Source: Musa acuminata AAA Group
Taxonomy: Eukaryota; Streptophyta; Magnoliopsida; Zingiberales; Musaceae
Assembly: GCF_036884655.1 (NCBI RefSeq)
Contig: NC_088340.1
Coordinates: 26,483,001-26,547,000, forward strand
Length of the DNA stretch: 64,000 nt
Direction of reading: 5' to 3'
Part shown: one piece after another, positions 20,350 through 34,348 of the stretch
How the letters are laid out: every line of letters begins with the position of its first letter
Position numbering within the stretch: position 1 is the stretch's first letter
Translations under genes and position numbers: made by a program
The notes under the pieces: generated by a model
Databases searched by the model: none
What the model was told of the DNA's origin: nothing
What the model saw: only the letters and a program-made list of their open reading frames with translations

Positions 20350-23300
20350 ATGGCTCTTCTTCGTTTTCGCTACCCTCTGTCACTTCCCCTCTCCTCTCTC
20401 TCTTCCTCTTCTCCCGCCCATGGCTGCAGGCGTTTTAGGTGCGCCGCGGGCAACCAGGCTCTCTTCTCTGTCGATGCCACGAAGGTATTCCCCTCCCTCC
20501 TCCTCTCTCTACGTGCACCACACCATCGCACGACCTCTCTGTCCACTTCTCATCTTCCCTTTTAGCTGTTTGTTTTGTTTCTTGGGTGCTCCTTATTCGA
20601 GGTTAGTTAACGCTGGCGGTTGATTTCTTGAATGGTCTGCCATCTTTGGCGCCTGGATGCCCATCATGGTCTGTTCCAATTAATCCCCCATTTTCGACAT
20701 GTTCTGGTTTTGCTTCTTGTTGTGGCGATTATTGTTATGGCCCCCTTGATACGGTTCGTTGTTGTTGTTTAAACGCTTGGGAAGTCGGTAGCCCCATTTG
20801 AGAAAGGATGCTGCAGGCTGTTTTAGGTGCTAATTTTCGATCATTTGTATTTTGAATTGACACATAAAATGGCTGCGGTGATGATTTAGTTAGAGAATTA
20901 TTAGATCATCTCGAGTAGATGAACGATTTAATTGATCTGTCTCGGTCAGATTATTCTGAAGGTGAGATGGCACCGACTAATTTCTTCCATTTCTCGTTAC
21001 ACCAATGTGTCAGACCATGAAGGATTTGGAACATATACTTGATCCAGTGATTGCTTCTGGACTTCTCAACGATGCTACTAAATGTGCAGAATGTTAAGTT
21101 TTGTGCTCGAGTGCAAGCAGGTTGAAAATTGTCATCCTTCTCTTTGGAATAATAATACTTGAGCGAATTCACAAACCGTGTTCTGACCAACCTATTGTCA
21201 AATGCTTCATATAAATATATCTCCTGACAAATTCACATTGCTTTTCATACTTAAGCCTATGCTAGTTCTTTAACGGTCAGAGAAGGTGGACAAATCCAGT
21301 GTGGCATATGCTCCAGAGTTAGATAAGTTGGACTTGTTTCTACAGAGGGATGTCATATATTCCTGTGTGCCAACTGTCATAAGATTGATTCTTCCCTTGC
21401 TTCATTGAATAGCACAATGGTGCTCCCAAAAAAAATTCATTGTCGGGATATGATTATTGATGGCTATGTAAAACATGTGATATGTTCTCTTGGAATATAA
21501 TGATTCATAGGTTTACAAAAAAGGGTAGATTGAATATACAAGAAGGCTGTTCAGCTAGATGCCTGAGAGAGATACTTTTCATGGAATTCTGTCATCGATG
21601 AATTAAGCAAGGAGACTTGAGAGCTGTAAGGAAGCTGTTTGATCAAATTCCTCCAGTGAAAGATAAAGACACTCGTGGAATCATGCTTAGTGGGGTATGC
21701 AGATTGAGATCATATCTATTTTCTCATTATTGAGATTTTAGAGCTGTTCTACAGGAATTAGATTAATTGGAATTTTTTATCAAATGACATGTTTGATGCA
21801 ATGATATTTAAATTAGAAGCTAATGCAGACTGTGTGTCTTCCCATACATAAAAATGTTATTGTTTGAGACATTGTCTGCTATATTCATCTAGTCATGTGA
21901 TATCAAATATAATGATAGTGCAGTTGTATAGGTTATCAATCATGAAGAAGCTGACACAGACTATGTGTCTTCCCGTACATAAAAGTGATATTTTTTGAGA
22001 CATTGTTTGCACTTTGCAATATCCATCTAGTCTTATGATATCGAATTTTATGATAGTGCAGTTGTATAATTTATCAAAATTTACTTGAATTACATATAAT
22101 GGTTATCCTGCTAATTTTCTTACTTGATATTTCTAGTTTCTTATCAGATTTCAAAATTCAATCATATCTTTATAAAACTATGTCTTCATATTCTGAATTT
22201 GCAGCTTGTGTTGGAAGTCAAGGAAAAACTTGAAAGAGAGCATCCAAATCTCCCAGTTGGAAAAAATGGAAGGGATGATGAAGATATGATCCTTTGGTTT
22301 TTGAAGGACCGAAAGTTTTCTGTTGAAGAAGCTGTCATGAAATTGACGAAAGCTATTGTAATCAGCATTTCCTTCAAATTATGGATAATTGATTGAATCT
22401 CCTCAGTTTTATAAATAAATATGTCAGACATGCTTGATAGCTATTACTCCTGGTGATATATTTGTAAAATGAATCCTGTCTAAAGTTCTTTTTTCAGTGG
22501 GTATTAGAAAAAATATGTTTGGGTAAGAAGAAATTATTCGTTATTGAATAATAAACCATGATTGTTGTGCAAGTGGTATTAACAAGAAACAAATGCGCTA
22601 ATATTTATCTGGTGGAATAATGATAACTGTCCTAGTTGCTGATTTTAATTTTTCATTTTGTGAACTATTGAGTTATATTATTAGGCGGTACATGAATGTA
22701 AGCGAATTTTACAACCTTCCATTATGTTAGTTCACTTTAACCCTGTGATAGATTAGGATTCCCATTTATATATATAGAGAGGCATTTACCACTTGGAAAT
22801 GTGAAATTTTAGCGTCAATTTGATGTTCATCCAAAGCAGGGTCTGTCGTACCGAACCGTACCGCCCGGTACGGGTGGTACGTACCAGTCCGACAGTTTGT
22901 CGGTACGCGGATCGTCTGTTACCGGTCCGAGTGCACTGTAGCAGTGCTACATTACTTGGCACACCTGGGTGTACCGCTCGGTATACCGTACCGTACCGGT
23001 ACTGAGCCCAGGTCGAAATACCGGTATGGTACGGTATTGCGAACCTTGATCCAAAGTACAAGTTGGACTTGATTTGTCATTATGGAATAATTTTGAAATC
23101 TTTTAACTTCTTTTTAGATTTTGGAGCTATTTTGTACTTCGAACATTTATTCAATTTTAGACCTTTTCATTTCAGAAATGGCATGAAGACTTTGGCGTTT
23201 CAGATTTGTGTGAAGAATCTGTGAAGAGTGTGTATGGAACTGGCAAAGCTTATGTACATGACTTTCTTGACAACAATGGCAGACCAGTATTAGTGGTGGT

Positions 23301-26300
23301 GGCATCCAAGCATTTTCCTGCGGTAGGAAATACTAGGGTACTGATTATAAAATCAGTGAAATTTTTTCTCTTTACTCATGCATAAGCTCTATTATGATTG
23401 CCATATCATGATGCTTCATGTAAATACTTGTTGCCGTGTAGGACTTAATTTTTAATATATTGGAGTTAAAATATATTTTGATGGTTGAACATGCCAAAGC
23501 TAGAATGTTAAATTAAATAAATCATAACTTTCACATCTTGGACCATAAACTTATAAAACAGATTTAAATACCAGCCAGAGATTGGTCCATTGTCAGATCA
23601 GCACAGGACAAAATACCATGGTTTGCCACTAGCAAAATAATATTTAAAATGTCATTTGTTGGTATTACTTCCATATAGTCAGAATATCATATACCAATAT
23701 AGATGGGACCCATAAATATCAGATAGGACTATTCAGTTTCTGAGTGCTTGATATAAATTACAAATAGAATATTATACAAAAAATAAGTTCAACTCCAATA
23801 TAACATTTCTAGATGGTGGGCTTTGATGTTATGGTGAGTTTTCTCCTTTGCGATCAGAGTGACTAAGGTTTGAACCATCGGAACAATTTCTTTTTTTACA
23901 GGGGTAAGATTGCGTACATCAGACCATCTTCTTTTTACTAATATAACATTGACAAGCATAATCTCTTTTACAGAAAATATTATTATGTCATCACGATGAA
24001 AACAATATGTAGTGTCAAAAACATTGCTTAGCTTGGCCCTTTATTGATGACATGTCAGCATGCTATGGGCAGGTTTTATGTCTAATATCACAAGCTAAGC
24101 CGGGACAAAGAAGTGCTGAGGCACACACATGACATGATGAAGTGATGAACATATTACCAAATTGGCACTTTGAGATAATGGCCTCCGTGCATTGACATGG
24201 CTGGCATGCAAAACCTTTTAGTTGGTGTTAGAGGTGTCCCTGGGTACAGTATCCATTCAAATATTCTTGAATTAGGTTTGGCAAAGATGACATTTGATAG
24301 GAAAAGCTTAATCATTCTGAAAATTATGCTCTTTACTGGAGCCTGTACAATCATTGATGTTTACTCTATGCTTCTTGGCTTGCATGCATTTGTATCAGAC
24401 TAGAGTAGCAATATTGGTTTTTATGTCTAAATTTTGTTGGTATTTAAGTTTGCATTTCTAGACTTGAGTAACCTGTACGGCTTTTGTGTTAATTTCTTCC
24501 TAACTTGTCATATTCTGTAGATGAAGTTGTATGGTGAACGAGAATGAAATATCTGTTCTGGTTTAGAGTAACAAAAAGTCAGTTATGTGGTGTCAGCCAA
24601 TTATTAATTTCAACTGATATAGTTTAAAATTTGTAGTAGATTATACCAAAGCTTGATTGATAACTCGCATAATCTTCTTCTGAGCTGTCATAATGTTGCA
24701 GTTGCTCATTTCTTGCATTTGACATATTGGTCCCTTCGAACTTATTAAACTACCCTTTTCTGTGTGAGAATTTCTTCCACACTACTAGTACTTGATGCAA
24801 TATTTAAATAGAGTGTTTTCAAATGATATGTTGGAAAACATCATTTTGTTTCGATATATGTTTTACCAAAGTGTATTAAGCTGGTTGTAGAGTAGAAAGG
24901 AAGCAAAATGTAAAAGAGGAGAAAAAGCTGAAAATGTGGGGGAAAGGTTGAACTAGTGATAGAAGAAATGTAAGAAGCAGAAAGAAACATAGGAAGTACT
25001 TTCTGATGACTAGAGTATCCTATTCTGACAATTGGAACTAATGAACTAAAGGGAAGGACTCCACGTAAAATGTTGTCAACTAAGAAACCTGACAATTCTT
25101 GCATACGGTATTAACTTGTGTAAAATGATTCATTGTCGCAATGGATATTATCTGTAATGTGTTTCTTTTCTTGTGCACAAGACTGTAAATTTCACTAATC
25201 ATATTCATGAAAGTGAAGCCTTGTCTTCATTGCTTATCCTTTTAACTTGTGTAACTGTTGAAGGCAAATTAATACATTGTGGCCTACCTGCCTCTTTTTT
25301 AAATCAAAGGTTGCTTCCTTCAGGAGCACGATTACTGATGTACAAGTAATAATTTGTCCACAGAAACAGGAACCTATTGAGGATGAAAAACTTTGTGTCT
25401 ATCTCATTGAGACTGCATTAAATAAACTTCCTCCTGGGACTGAAGAAATTCTGGGCATATTTGATCTGAGAGGCTTCCGTGTAGAGAACGGGGATGTTCA
25501 ATTTTTGAAGTTCTTGGTAACTTCTGCAAGCTGCTGCTGCCCCTTTCTGCTGGTTAAAGTTGTGAAGTTCCTTAAATTATGTCATTGTTGATGTATCTAG
25601 ACTACTTGCATTTAGAAAATAGGTAAAAGATTAATATTTTTTCCTATGACCCAACAGAAATACAAACTATATCTGACATTTGCTTGCACACTTCAAACAT
25701 TAGATTAGTACTCCTCTACATGCATATTTAATACTAAAATGAGTGGTGCAAATACTCCCATATGCAAACCTCACTGTTAAATCATTATTGTGTGTAAGAA
25801 TCTTGGCACTCCACAGATGTTGCTTTCCTCTTGCTGTGAGTTTTTTCATTGTACAAACCCATCCAAAAATACACAATAAAAATGCAGATGGAAGTTTTAG
25901 GATGGGTCTTTTGGGCTTTCTTTTAATGTTATTGCAGATTTTCTTCAGGAGACATGATTGTTTAGTTTTTGAAATGAGTAAGAATATGTCATAGGAGATT
26001 GTTGAGTTTAAGAGGTTAATAGAATATGTATGACCACAAGCTAACATGCGTCCATGTCTTTGTGGTGGATAGTCATCTTTGGACTAATTAAAATGTTTGA
26101 TGTATTTACCTCTTTAATATACCGATATTCCTTGATGTAGATAAACAGGTGCAATGGTATTATTCTGCCTTGACACAATAAACCCATCTAGATTAAAATT
26201 AATTCGAAGGTATTCTCGTAACTGATATAATTACTGCTGAAACCTGCAGTTATCACCTTACTCAGAGATGTTTTCAGATGTCTTTTTTACTTTGATATTG

Positions 26301-26758
26301 GCTCAGCTAAAGAAATGCATGTGTATTATCTACTTTTGTGTTAGTGGAACCTATATACATACATATGCTAAATTTGTTCAGGAAAGATCATTTATTATTG
26401 CATTCATTGTGTCAACAGATGGATGTTTTCTACTATTACTACCCGAGGAGGCTGGGGCAGGTGCTCTTTGTAGATGCCCCTTTCGTGTTTCAGCCCATTT
26501 GGCAGCTTGTTAAGCCTTTGATGAGGTCGTATGCCTCGCTGGTGAGCCTTTTTTCTGGGCCAGAAATTTAATGTGCTATGGGACACATATTCTAAATTCG
26601 ATTAGATAGGAACTTTCCAAATTGATGCTTCGTTGAAGATTGCTTTGCTGATATCTTTATTTCTTTCCTAATTCTCCAAGGTGAGGTTTTGTGACATGGA
26701 GACAGTGAGGAAGGAGTATTTTACAGAATCCACGGTGCCAACAGACTTTAAAGATTGA
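20350..26758 (+). CDS. Small SEC14-like CRAL-TRIO protein, probably plastid-targeted, six exons
   Basis: Exons 20350-20484, 22205-22357, 23176-23322, 25364-25516, 26419-26541 and 26681-26758 join in phase 0 into 262 residues. All introns are GT-AG. Residues 1-45 (MALLRFRYP, then rich in Ser, Leu and Arg with few acidic residues) look like a chloroplast transit peptide, which is a prediction. Residues 46-115 are the CRAL-TRIO N-terminal helices ([20 protein letters not shown]). Residues 120-262 are the lipid-binding fold, with [25 protein letters not shown] and [17 protein letters not shown]. The length is that of the short plant SEC14-like class that lacks GOLD or nodulin domains. Such proteins bind or transfer phosphoinositides or other lipids; the ligand here is unknown. 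An in-frame ATG at 20236 exists, but the one at 20350 gives the better transit peptide. Confidence 0.9.
21330..21690 (+). pseudogene. Remnant of a PPR (pentatricopeptide repeat) gene inside intron 1
   Basis: Across frame changes the plus strand encodes recognisable PPR segments: [19 protein letters not shown] near 21480-21535, then SWNSVIDE and [14 protein letters not shown] near 21578-21652. The order and spacing match the roughly 35-residue PPR unit with its conserved W-N-x-(M/V)-I and LFD positions. Stops and frameshifts make it non-functional. It lies within intron 1 of the CRAL-TRIO gene, probably as a captured or retroposed fragment. Confidence 0.6.
22837..23048. mobile_element. hAT-type MITE, 212 bp, rich in GTACCG
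   Basis: The segment is flanked by the 8-bp direct repeat ATCCAAAG at 22829-22836 and 23049-23056. Its ends are imperfect inverted repeats, CAGGGTCTG at the left and, read inward on the other strand, CAAGGTTCG at the right. An 8-bp duplication and a CA-GG terminus are typical of hAT transposons. Inside, GTACCG/CGGTAC words occur many times in both orientations. It has no coding capacity and sits in intron 2 of the CRAL-TRIO gene. Confidence 0.8.
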
Positions 26759-26866
26759 GCTTCCAGTGTCTCATGGACGTACTACTGTAAGTCTTTACCG
26801 TCTCCAAGACCTTACCATCTGGTGTTACAAACCGGCCAATTCCTTTATGGAAATTAAGAAAATAAA

Positions 26867-29179
<2,313 letters not shown>

Positions 29180-29593
29180 GATCTATTCATTAAAAAGAAT
29201 CGATTAGATACATTTCTTATGTACCCGTAGGTGCTATATTGGATTTGAATCAGATTTCGGATCAATCTATATTAATTGACTGCCTCCATTATGTTGTTGC
29301 TAGCAAATACCGTTGTTTTTAGTTTTGGATCTTCCAAATCATTCTCGCAGTAGATCCGGACCGATTTTTTTCTGATCCTTCGATAAAAAGATTCATTCTC
29401 TTCATAAAAACATATTTTTTTGGAGAGAGAGACTATTTCACCAATCGAGTCACAGGTATCTAACATATTTATACCTAAAGATTTTCCACAAAGTGGTGAC
29501 AAAACGTATAACTTGTACAAATCTTTCCGTTTTCCAATTCGATCCGAGCCATTCGTTCGTAGAGCTATTTACTCGATCGCAGACATTTCTGCA
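29180..29593. pseudogene. ycf2: Rearranged nuclear plastid insertion (ycf2 fragments in opposite orientations)
   Basis: The minus strand from about 29400 to 29180 encodes ycf2-like sequence: [15 protein letters not shown], then [11 protein letters not shown], then, after a break, [15 protein letters not shown] and NRFFLMNRS. The plus strand from about 29405 to 29593 encodes another part of ycf2: [29 protein letters not shown] and [13 protein letters not shown]. Ycf2 is a large plastid gene. Two pieces from different parts of it, joined head to head, cannot be a plastid gene in place. Open sequence at 29038-29180 and 29593-29650 may be further plastid DNA that I could not assign. Confidence 0.85.
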
Positions 29594-29691
29594 TTCCTTC
29601 CAATAGCGGATGGAGGAACCGTCCAACCGTCACATCTGATGACCCATTAATCCCTGAAGGGAATCACCCTGCATGCTCTCAGTAGGGAAAT

Positions 29692-29930
29692 TGATAGAAA
29701 GAATAAAAGAATTATTGAAGATAAGAGAATAAAAGATAAGAAGATATATTGAAGAAGCTTTATTGAAGAAACGTTATTGAAAAAACTTTATTGAAGAAGC
29801 TTTAGCTTTAATACATAAACCTGTCCCTCTCCTATTTATACAGATTAGGAGGGAGGATTTTCCTCAATGGAATAGAGGATTTCCCTCAACAAAGTAGAGA
29901 GATTTCCTCAGAAAATCTTATTTACTATCA
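29692..29930 (-). repeat. Solo LTR related to the C1 LTR
   Basis: The 239-bp segment has TG...CA ends and is bounded by the exact 5-bp duplication GAAAT at 29687-29691 and 29931-29935, with no internal region. Read on the minus strand it begins TGATAGTAAATAAGATT. It shares with the C1 3' LTR the tandem TTGAGGAAAT-type units and a TATA box (TATAAATAGG). It also has a run of GAAGAAGCTTTATT-like repeats in its R/U5 part (plus-strand 29715-29810). Confidence 0.92.
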
Positions 29931-29935
29931 GAAAT

Positions 29936-31611
29936 AACATAATCTCACACTAGTCATATTTATATCGCGATGAAATAGTATATTTAAAACATATCTTTCA
30001 AACATCATCAATATCAAATAATACTAATTAGTCCTCAACCGACTTGAATCCTAATTCAATCGATCCAATTGAACTTGATTTACCAGAACCTAATTGAATC
30101 AATCTCTAATCCTCATTTAACCGTTTGAAACTACCATAGACTAGTATAATTTGGACTAGATTATATTCAATTTAGGTTAAATTGACTTGAATAAGACCAA
30201 TTCAGAATCATTCTGAATAAGACTGTTTAGGTCAATCAACGTTTGAGCTCAAATCCAACAATTACATAATATTGGACTAGGTTAGGCTGACTTGGTCATG
30301 TGCATTGCACATAACTGTACATGCACCATAGTAGGTTGGGCCAACTTTAGCCCATGGACTGGTCATATGCGTCGCACGTGATTGCCTTTGTTGGGCTGGG
30401 CTGGGTTAGCCTATGGGCTAGGGCTTGACCCATGAGTTGGGCCTAGTTTGCTAATTGGGCCTAGCTAGTGAGCTATAGCTTGACCTATGGGTTAGACCTA
30501 GTTTACGAGCTGTTCTAACCAATGCCTATCCAATTTCATCGATATCCAATTATGAAAACATATATTCACTAAAAATAATACATTAAAACGTAACAACGGA
30601 TTAAAGAATAAGATTGAAAGATAAACTTCAACAGATTAAAGAATGAGATCCTTAATTCAATAAGAATTAGAATTCAAACTTTTAATACATATCACATGAA
30701 TAATTTCAACATGATCTAAACAAATAATAAAATTCTAAATCTTAAAAGAGATCAAAATTTTTTTTAGATAATATATCAGAATCTAACAATAAAAATTTTA
30801 ACAATTAAAGGATTAATAAATATTTTTTGAACTGCTCGTATATTTTAATCTAGATAAGATTAAAAGGTAAATTGTAACATGAGGAAATAGCATTTCTAAT
30901 CTAAATATGAAAAATAAAATATCATATATTCAATATATAAAACATGTATAATTTCAATGTATTTAAATCCAAAGAAACCTTTAAAGAAGATTGATGAATC
31001 TCTTAAAAACTTCATATAACATATCTTAATCCAACAATAAATATTTTTATATTAAAAAGATTGATAAATATTTTCAAACTATAAAAATTTTAATATTTAA
31101 GAAATCAAAATAAAAACTTTTATTTTCAAGTAAGGTAGGAAAACCTACTTCTTCGTAGAATGATGTAACTCATCGTTCCTTTCATTGTTGGGCTCGGCTA
31201 GGTGAGTAACGAAGGAGAAAAATCCCTCCCCTTAAATAGGAGGAAATGAGCCTCTGTTAAAAGAATTTTTTTTAATTTTTATATTTATTTAATATTTATT
31301 TTTATTTAATACACTAACAAATATGATATCATCTTATTTGGAATACTCAATAGGATTTGATTTATAAATTAAATATTTGATTTGATTATATTTCTCCCCT
31401 ACTAAAAGAAATTTGGTCCCCAAGTTTAACTTCTCTTAATATAATAGATGAGGATACTACTCTCGCGTATCTTCTTCTCTTTCCCATATTGCCTCTTGGT
31501 TTTAATGGTGTTGCCAACAAACCTTTACCAAGGGTATACTTTTATTCCTTAAATCATGTTCTTTTCTTTCCAAGATTTGGGTTGGTTGTTCTACAAAAGT
31601 GGTATTATCTC
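29936..31611. other. AT-rich degenerate repeat DNA; probable old Gypsy LTR end
   Basis: No gene is visible. At 31390-31470 the minus strand gives LREVKLGDQISFSRGEI followed by a stop and a purine-rich tract. This resembles the tail of a Gypsy polyprotein and its polypurine tract. A minus-strand CTATTTAAGGGG box near 31224-31235 could be the promoter of an adjoining LTR. Limits are unclear. Around 30240-30500 there are many GGGCC/TTGGGC words typical of plant LTRs. Confidence 0.4.
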
Positions 31612-31921
31612 TGATAAGACCCTAGGGTTTTATCATGGAAGAAAGAGGAAAAAAAGGGGATGATCACTTCGAGGGGATCGACCTCCTTGATCACTTCGAG
31701 GCAATCAGCCTTCTAGGGTTTGTCAAAATACTGAATAATATTTTATTGCTTACCAAAAAGAAACAATTACATCCCTATTTATAGAGTTCCACCCAGAGTC
31801 CACTAGGACTTGGATTCTTAATAATGAATAAATATTAAATAAACCTCTATCTGACTCTAACTGAACTAAATAGACTCAATAAACATTATTCAAAAGCTCA
31901 GAAAATAAAGAGATCTTAACA
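31612..31921 (-). repeat. G1 3' LTR (310 bp)
   Basis: On the plus strand it reads TGATAAGACC...TTAACA, so it has TG...CA ends on either strand. It abuts the purine-rich GAAGGGAGAGGAAT at its upstream side. Its first bases TGAT match the 4-bp stub at 34345-34348 next to the primer site, which supports both ends. Confidence 0.8.
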
Positions 31922-31934
31922 ATTCCTCTCCCTT

Positions 31935-33496
31935 CAAATCAGCCTTGTCCTCAAGGCTGAGCAACATCAAACTTGGGGAGTTTTTCTTTCAGCACTTCAG
32001 TCACAGGCTATCTACGACGCATCACAACCTATTGATCAAGTAAGTACAGTCTCCACTTTTTGATAGTGTAAGCAATAGGTCGGCCTTTCGGTGTTGCAGT
32101 CTTCTGAAAAATCTTCTCAATCTGATGGCTAGTGGTAGTTGTGACCTTGCTTCCATGTTTTCCCTTTAGGATCACCTGCTTTCCATTAATAAAAAACTTT
32201 ATGATTAGTTTAGAAAAATTTCATGAAACATCACCCAAGATTGATAGCCTTTCAATTCTAAGCACCACTTCGAAGTCTTCCAAGGGTAGAAAAAAAAAGT
32301 CCATAAGCAACTCTTGGCCCTGTAAAATTAGTTTTATCTTTGAGCACTTGCTATCACAAGTTAAAATCCATCTATCAGTGACTTTTACTTCGAATTTGTT
32401 ACAATCTTCAATATGGTAGGCCAATCGGTCAGCAACCTTACTATCCATAAAATTGTTAGTGCTACCAATATCAATCAAAATTGTAACATGCTGATGTTCC
32501 AAAGTTCCTTCAACTTTCATAGTTTGCGGGTTAGAGTAGCCAGCTAATGCATGCACTGTTTGTATGATTGGTCCAACATTATCATCAGAATCTATACCTT
32601 CATGATCGGAGTCCACATTGTTAGCTTCCGGTTCCTCCCCAATTGGTTCAATCATCAGAAGTTGCCCTTATTTACATTGGTGCTCCCTACTCCACTTTTC
32701 ATCACAGTGCCAGCACAAACCTTTCGTTGATCTTTCCTTGAGTTATTCTTGGGTTAGCCTTCGGGTGTTAGGGTTCCGGTTGGGAATAGATGGGGCGGGT
32801 GGCTTACTGATCATCTATTTGTTGTCACTTCTGTTTCGATGATTTTTCCTACTGATTTTTTTCTCATGTAAACATGCAAATGATATCGCAACGATTATAG
32901 TCCAGGTTGACGAGCCTTAATGTCACATCAAATATCTAGATTAAGTCTTTTGATGAATGTACCCACCAGTTATCGTTCATACCAATCTCTAGCTTGATTT
33001 GACAATTGTTCAAACCTGCTTTGATATTCCAATACTGTAGAAATCTGATGAATTTTGGAAAGCTGTCCATCAAGCGAACAAGAAGCCCCTTCTTGAACTG
33101 CTCCTAAGAGGAAACTCCGTGGTAAGTTTCATACCAATCATACCATTGGATTACATCTCCATCTAGCTGGATTGAGGTTATTTCTACCTTAGATTCTTCT
33201 GGGGTACTATGAAAACAAATTTTTTTTTTCTGCCCTAGAGATCCAACTAGTCGGATCACCATATTCCCATCTTGAAAATTCTACCTTAATGTGTGGATAG
33301 CTTGTGTCATAATCTTGGGGCCCTTTTCCTATATCTCCAGATTTGTTCAACGTAGAACTTGAGTTCCCCTCTTGTTGAAACATGCTAAAGTGCTATAATA
33401 AGCTCTTTTTGAAATTGTGAAGGGTTTCTTGTAGCAGATTCTCAATTCTGGTTTCTAATGCTTCAATTTGTGCTTTCACTGAGTTATCAGTAGCCA
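31935..33496 (-). pseudogene. G1 gag-protease, broken
   Basis: The probable start is the ATG at 33496 (MATDNSVKAQIEALE). The gag signature WEYGDPTSWISRAEK lies near 33280-33235 and a CX2CX4HX4C knuckle, CWHCDEKWSREHQC, near 32705-32665. The aspartic protease motif reads ILIDIGSTNNF, with Ile where Thr or Ser is usual in D-T/S-G. Several stops and frame changes occur between these blocks. The frame ends near 31935 in SLEDKADLKGEEL, the usual end of the integrase part, so pol was deleted between about 32200 and 32000. Confidence 0.8.
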
Positions 33497-33850
33497 TTAC
33501 ATAAGACTGTAAATCTATAATCCTCAGTTCTTGTTTCTGATATCTGGTCAAGGGCATCAACACTATCGACACAAAGCTACCGAGGAAGCGAATGCCATGG
33601 GTAGTGCTGCGGTCGCTGCGTGTGCAGTTGGAGGATGACAATAGCGGAACGAGGGGGGTGGTCGCTGGTCGAGAAGCAGTAGCAAAAGGGGAGGAAGATG
33701 CAAAGTTGCCCTATTTCGGTCGTCACGAGGAGAGGAGGTTGCTGCCGAGGTCGAGAGGCAATAGTGGTGGTGCGACTGGGGAGCAGCATCAACAGTGGTC
33801 TGCTGGTCGGGAAGTAGGATGGGTGTGCATGGTTGGAGGGCGATTGCGGC

Positions 33851-34106
33851 ACAATAAGGAGGGGAGGTTGCTGGCTGAGGACTGGGAGGCTGCGTGCGGG
33901 TTGAAGGCTGGGTGGCTGCAGCGATGTTGACAAAGGTCAAGAGGCAGCGAAGGGTCCAGCAGTTGCGATAGTAGAGGATGCTCTGTTGTTGATGCCGGTG
34001 TAGGAGAGGAAGTGGTGGTCACCGAGGCTGCGGCGTAATAAGGAGGGGAGGTTGCTGGCTGAGGGCTGGGAGGCTGCGTGCGGGTTGAATGTTGGGTGAC
34101 TACGAC
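33851..34106. repeat. Direct repeat in the G1 leader
   Basis: A segment of about 65 bp (AATAAGGAGGGGAGGTTGCT and what follows) at 33854-33918 recurs at 34040-34104, about 186 bp away, with few changes. The intervening and flanking DNA is rich in GGTGG and GGTTGCTGG words. The Pro/Ser/Thr-rich open frames on the minus strand here are composition effects. Confidence 0.75.
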
Positions 34107-34330
34107 GTGGAGAGGTGAGTTTCCCAATCCGAGAAGCAATGGCGGTGGTGGAGAGGGGAAGGTTGCTGGCCGGGAAGCAACGGCGGTGGTGGATAGATGA
34201 GTTGCTCTGCAACGACGATGGTGGAGATGGGAAGTATGGGTTCTCGGTCGAGAAGGTGGCATACGTGACTGCCGACCTTCTCTGTTTTTTTGAGATGATG
34301 ATAATTGTAGTGAGAACGCCGAGGATCATT

Positions 34331-34342
34331 GCTCTGATACCA
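34331..34342 (-). other. G1 primer-binding site
   Basis: GCTCTGATACCA on the plus strand is the exact complement of TGGTATCAGAGC. It lies two bases inside the presumed edge of the 5' LTR. Confidence 0.85.
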
Positions 34343-34348
34343 AATGAT

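Larger units (their letters stand above)
31612..34348 (-). mobile_element. G1: gag-protease-only Gypsy element (chromovirus/Reina-like), 5' LTR cut by A2
   Basis: On the minus strand the order is a 4-bp stub of the 5' LTR (34348-34345), primer site (34342-34331), leader, gag, zinc knuckle, protease, a polyprotein tail, a purine tract and the 3' LTR (31921-31612). Reverse transcriptase, RNase H and integrase are missing: the protease region runs within about 200 nt into the tail motif LEDKADLKGEEL. So G1 is an internally deleted, non-autonomous copy. A2 inserted four bases inside the 5' LTR; the rest of that LTR must lie beyond the right edge. Confidence 0.8.

Noticed and set aside
33563..34329. 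Pro/Ser/Thr-rich minus-strand open frames in G1
   Set aside because: They come in three overlapping frames and follow direct repeats upstream of the recognisable gag start, so they are leader composition.
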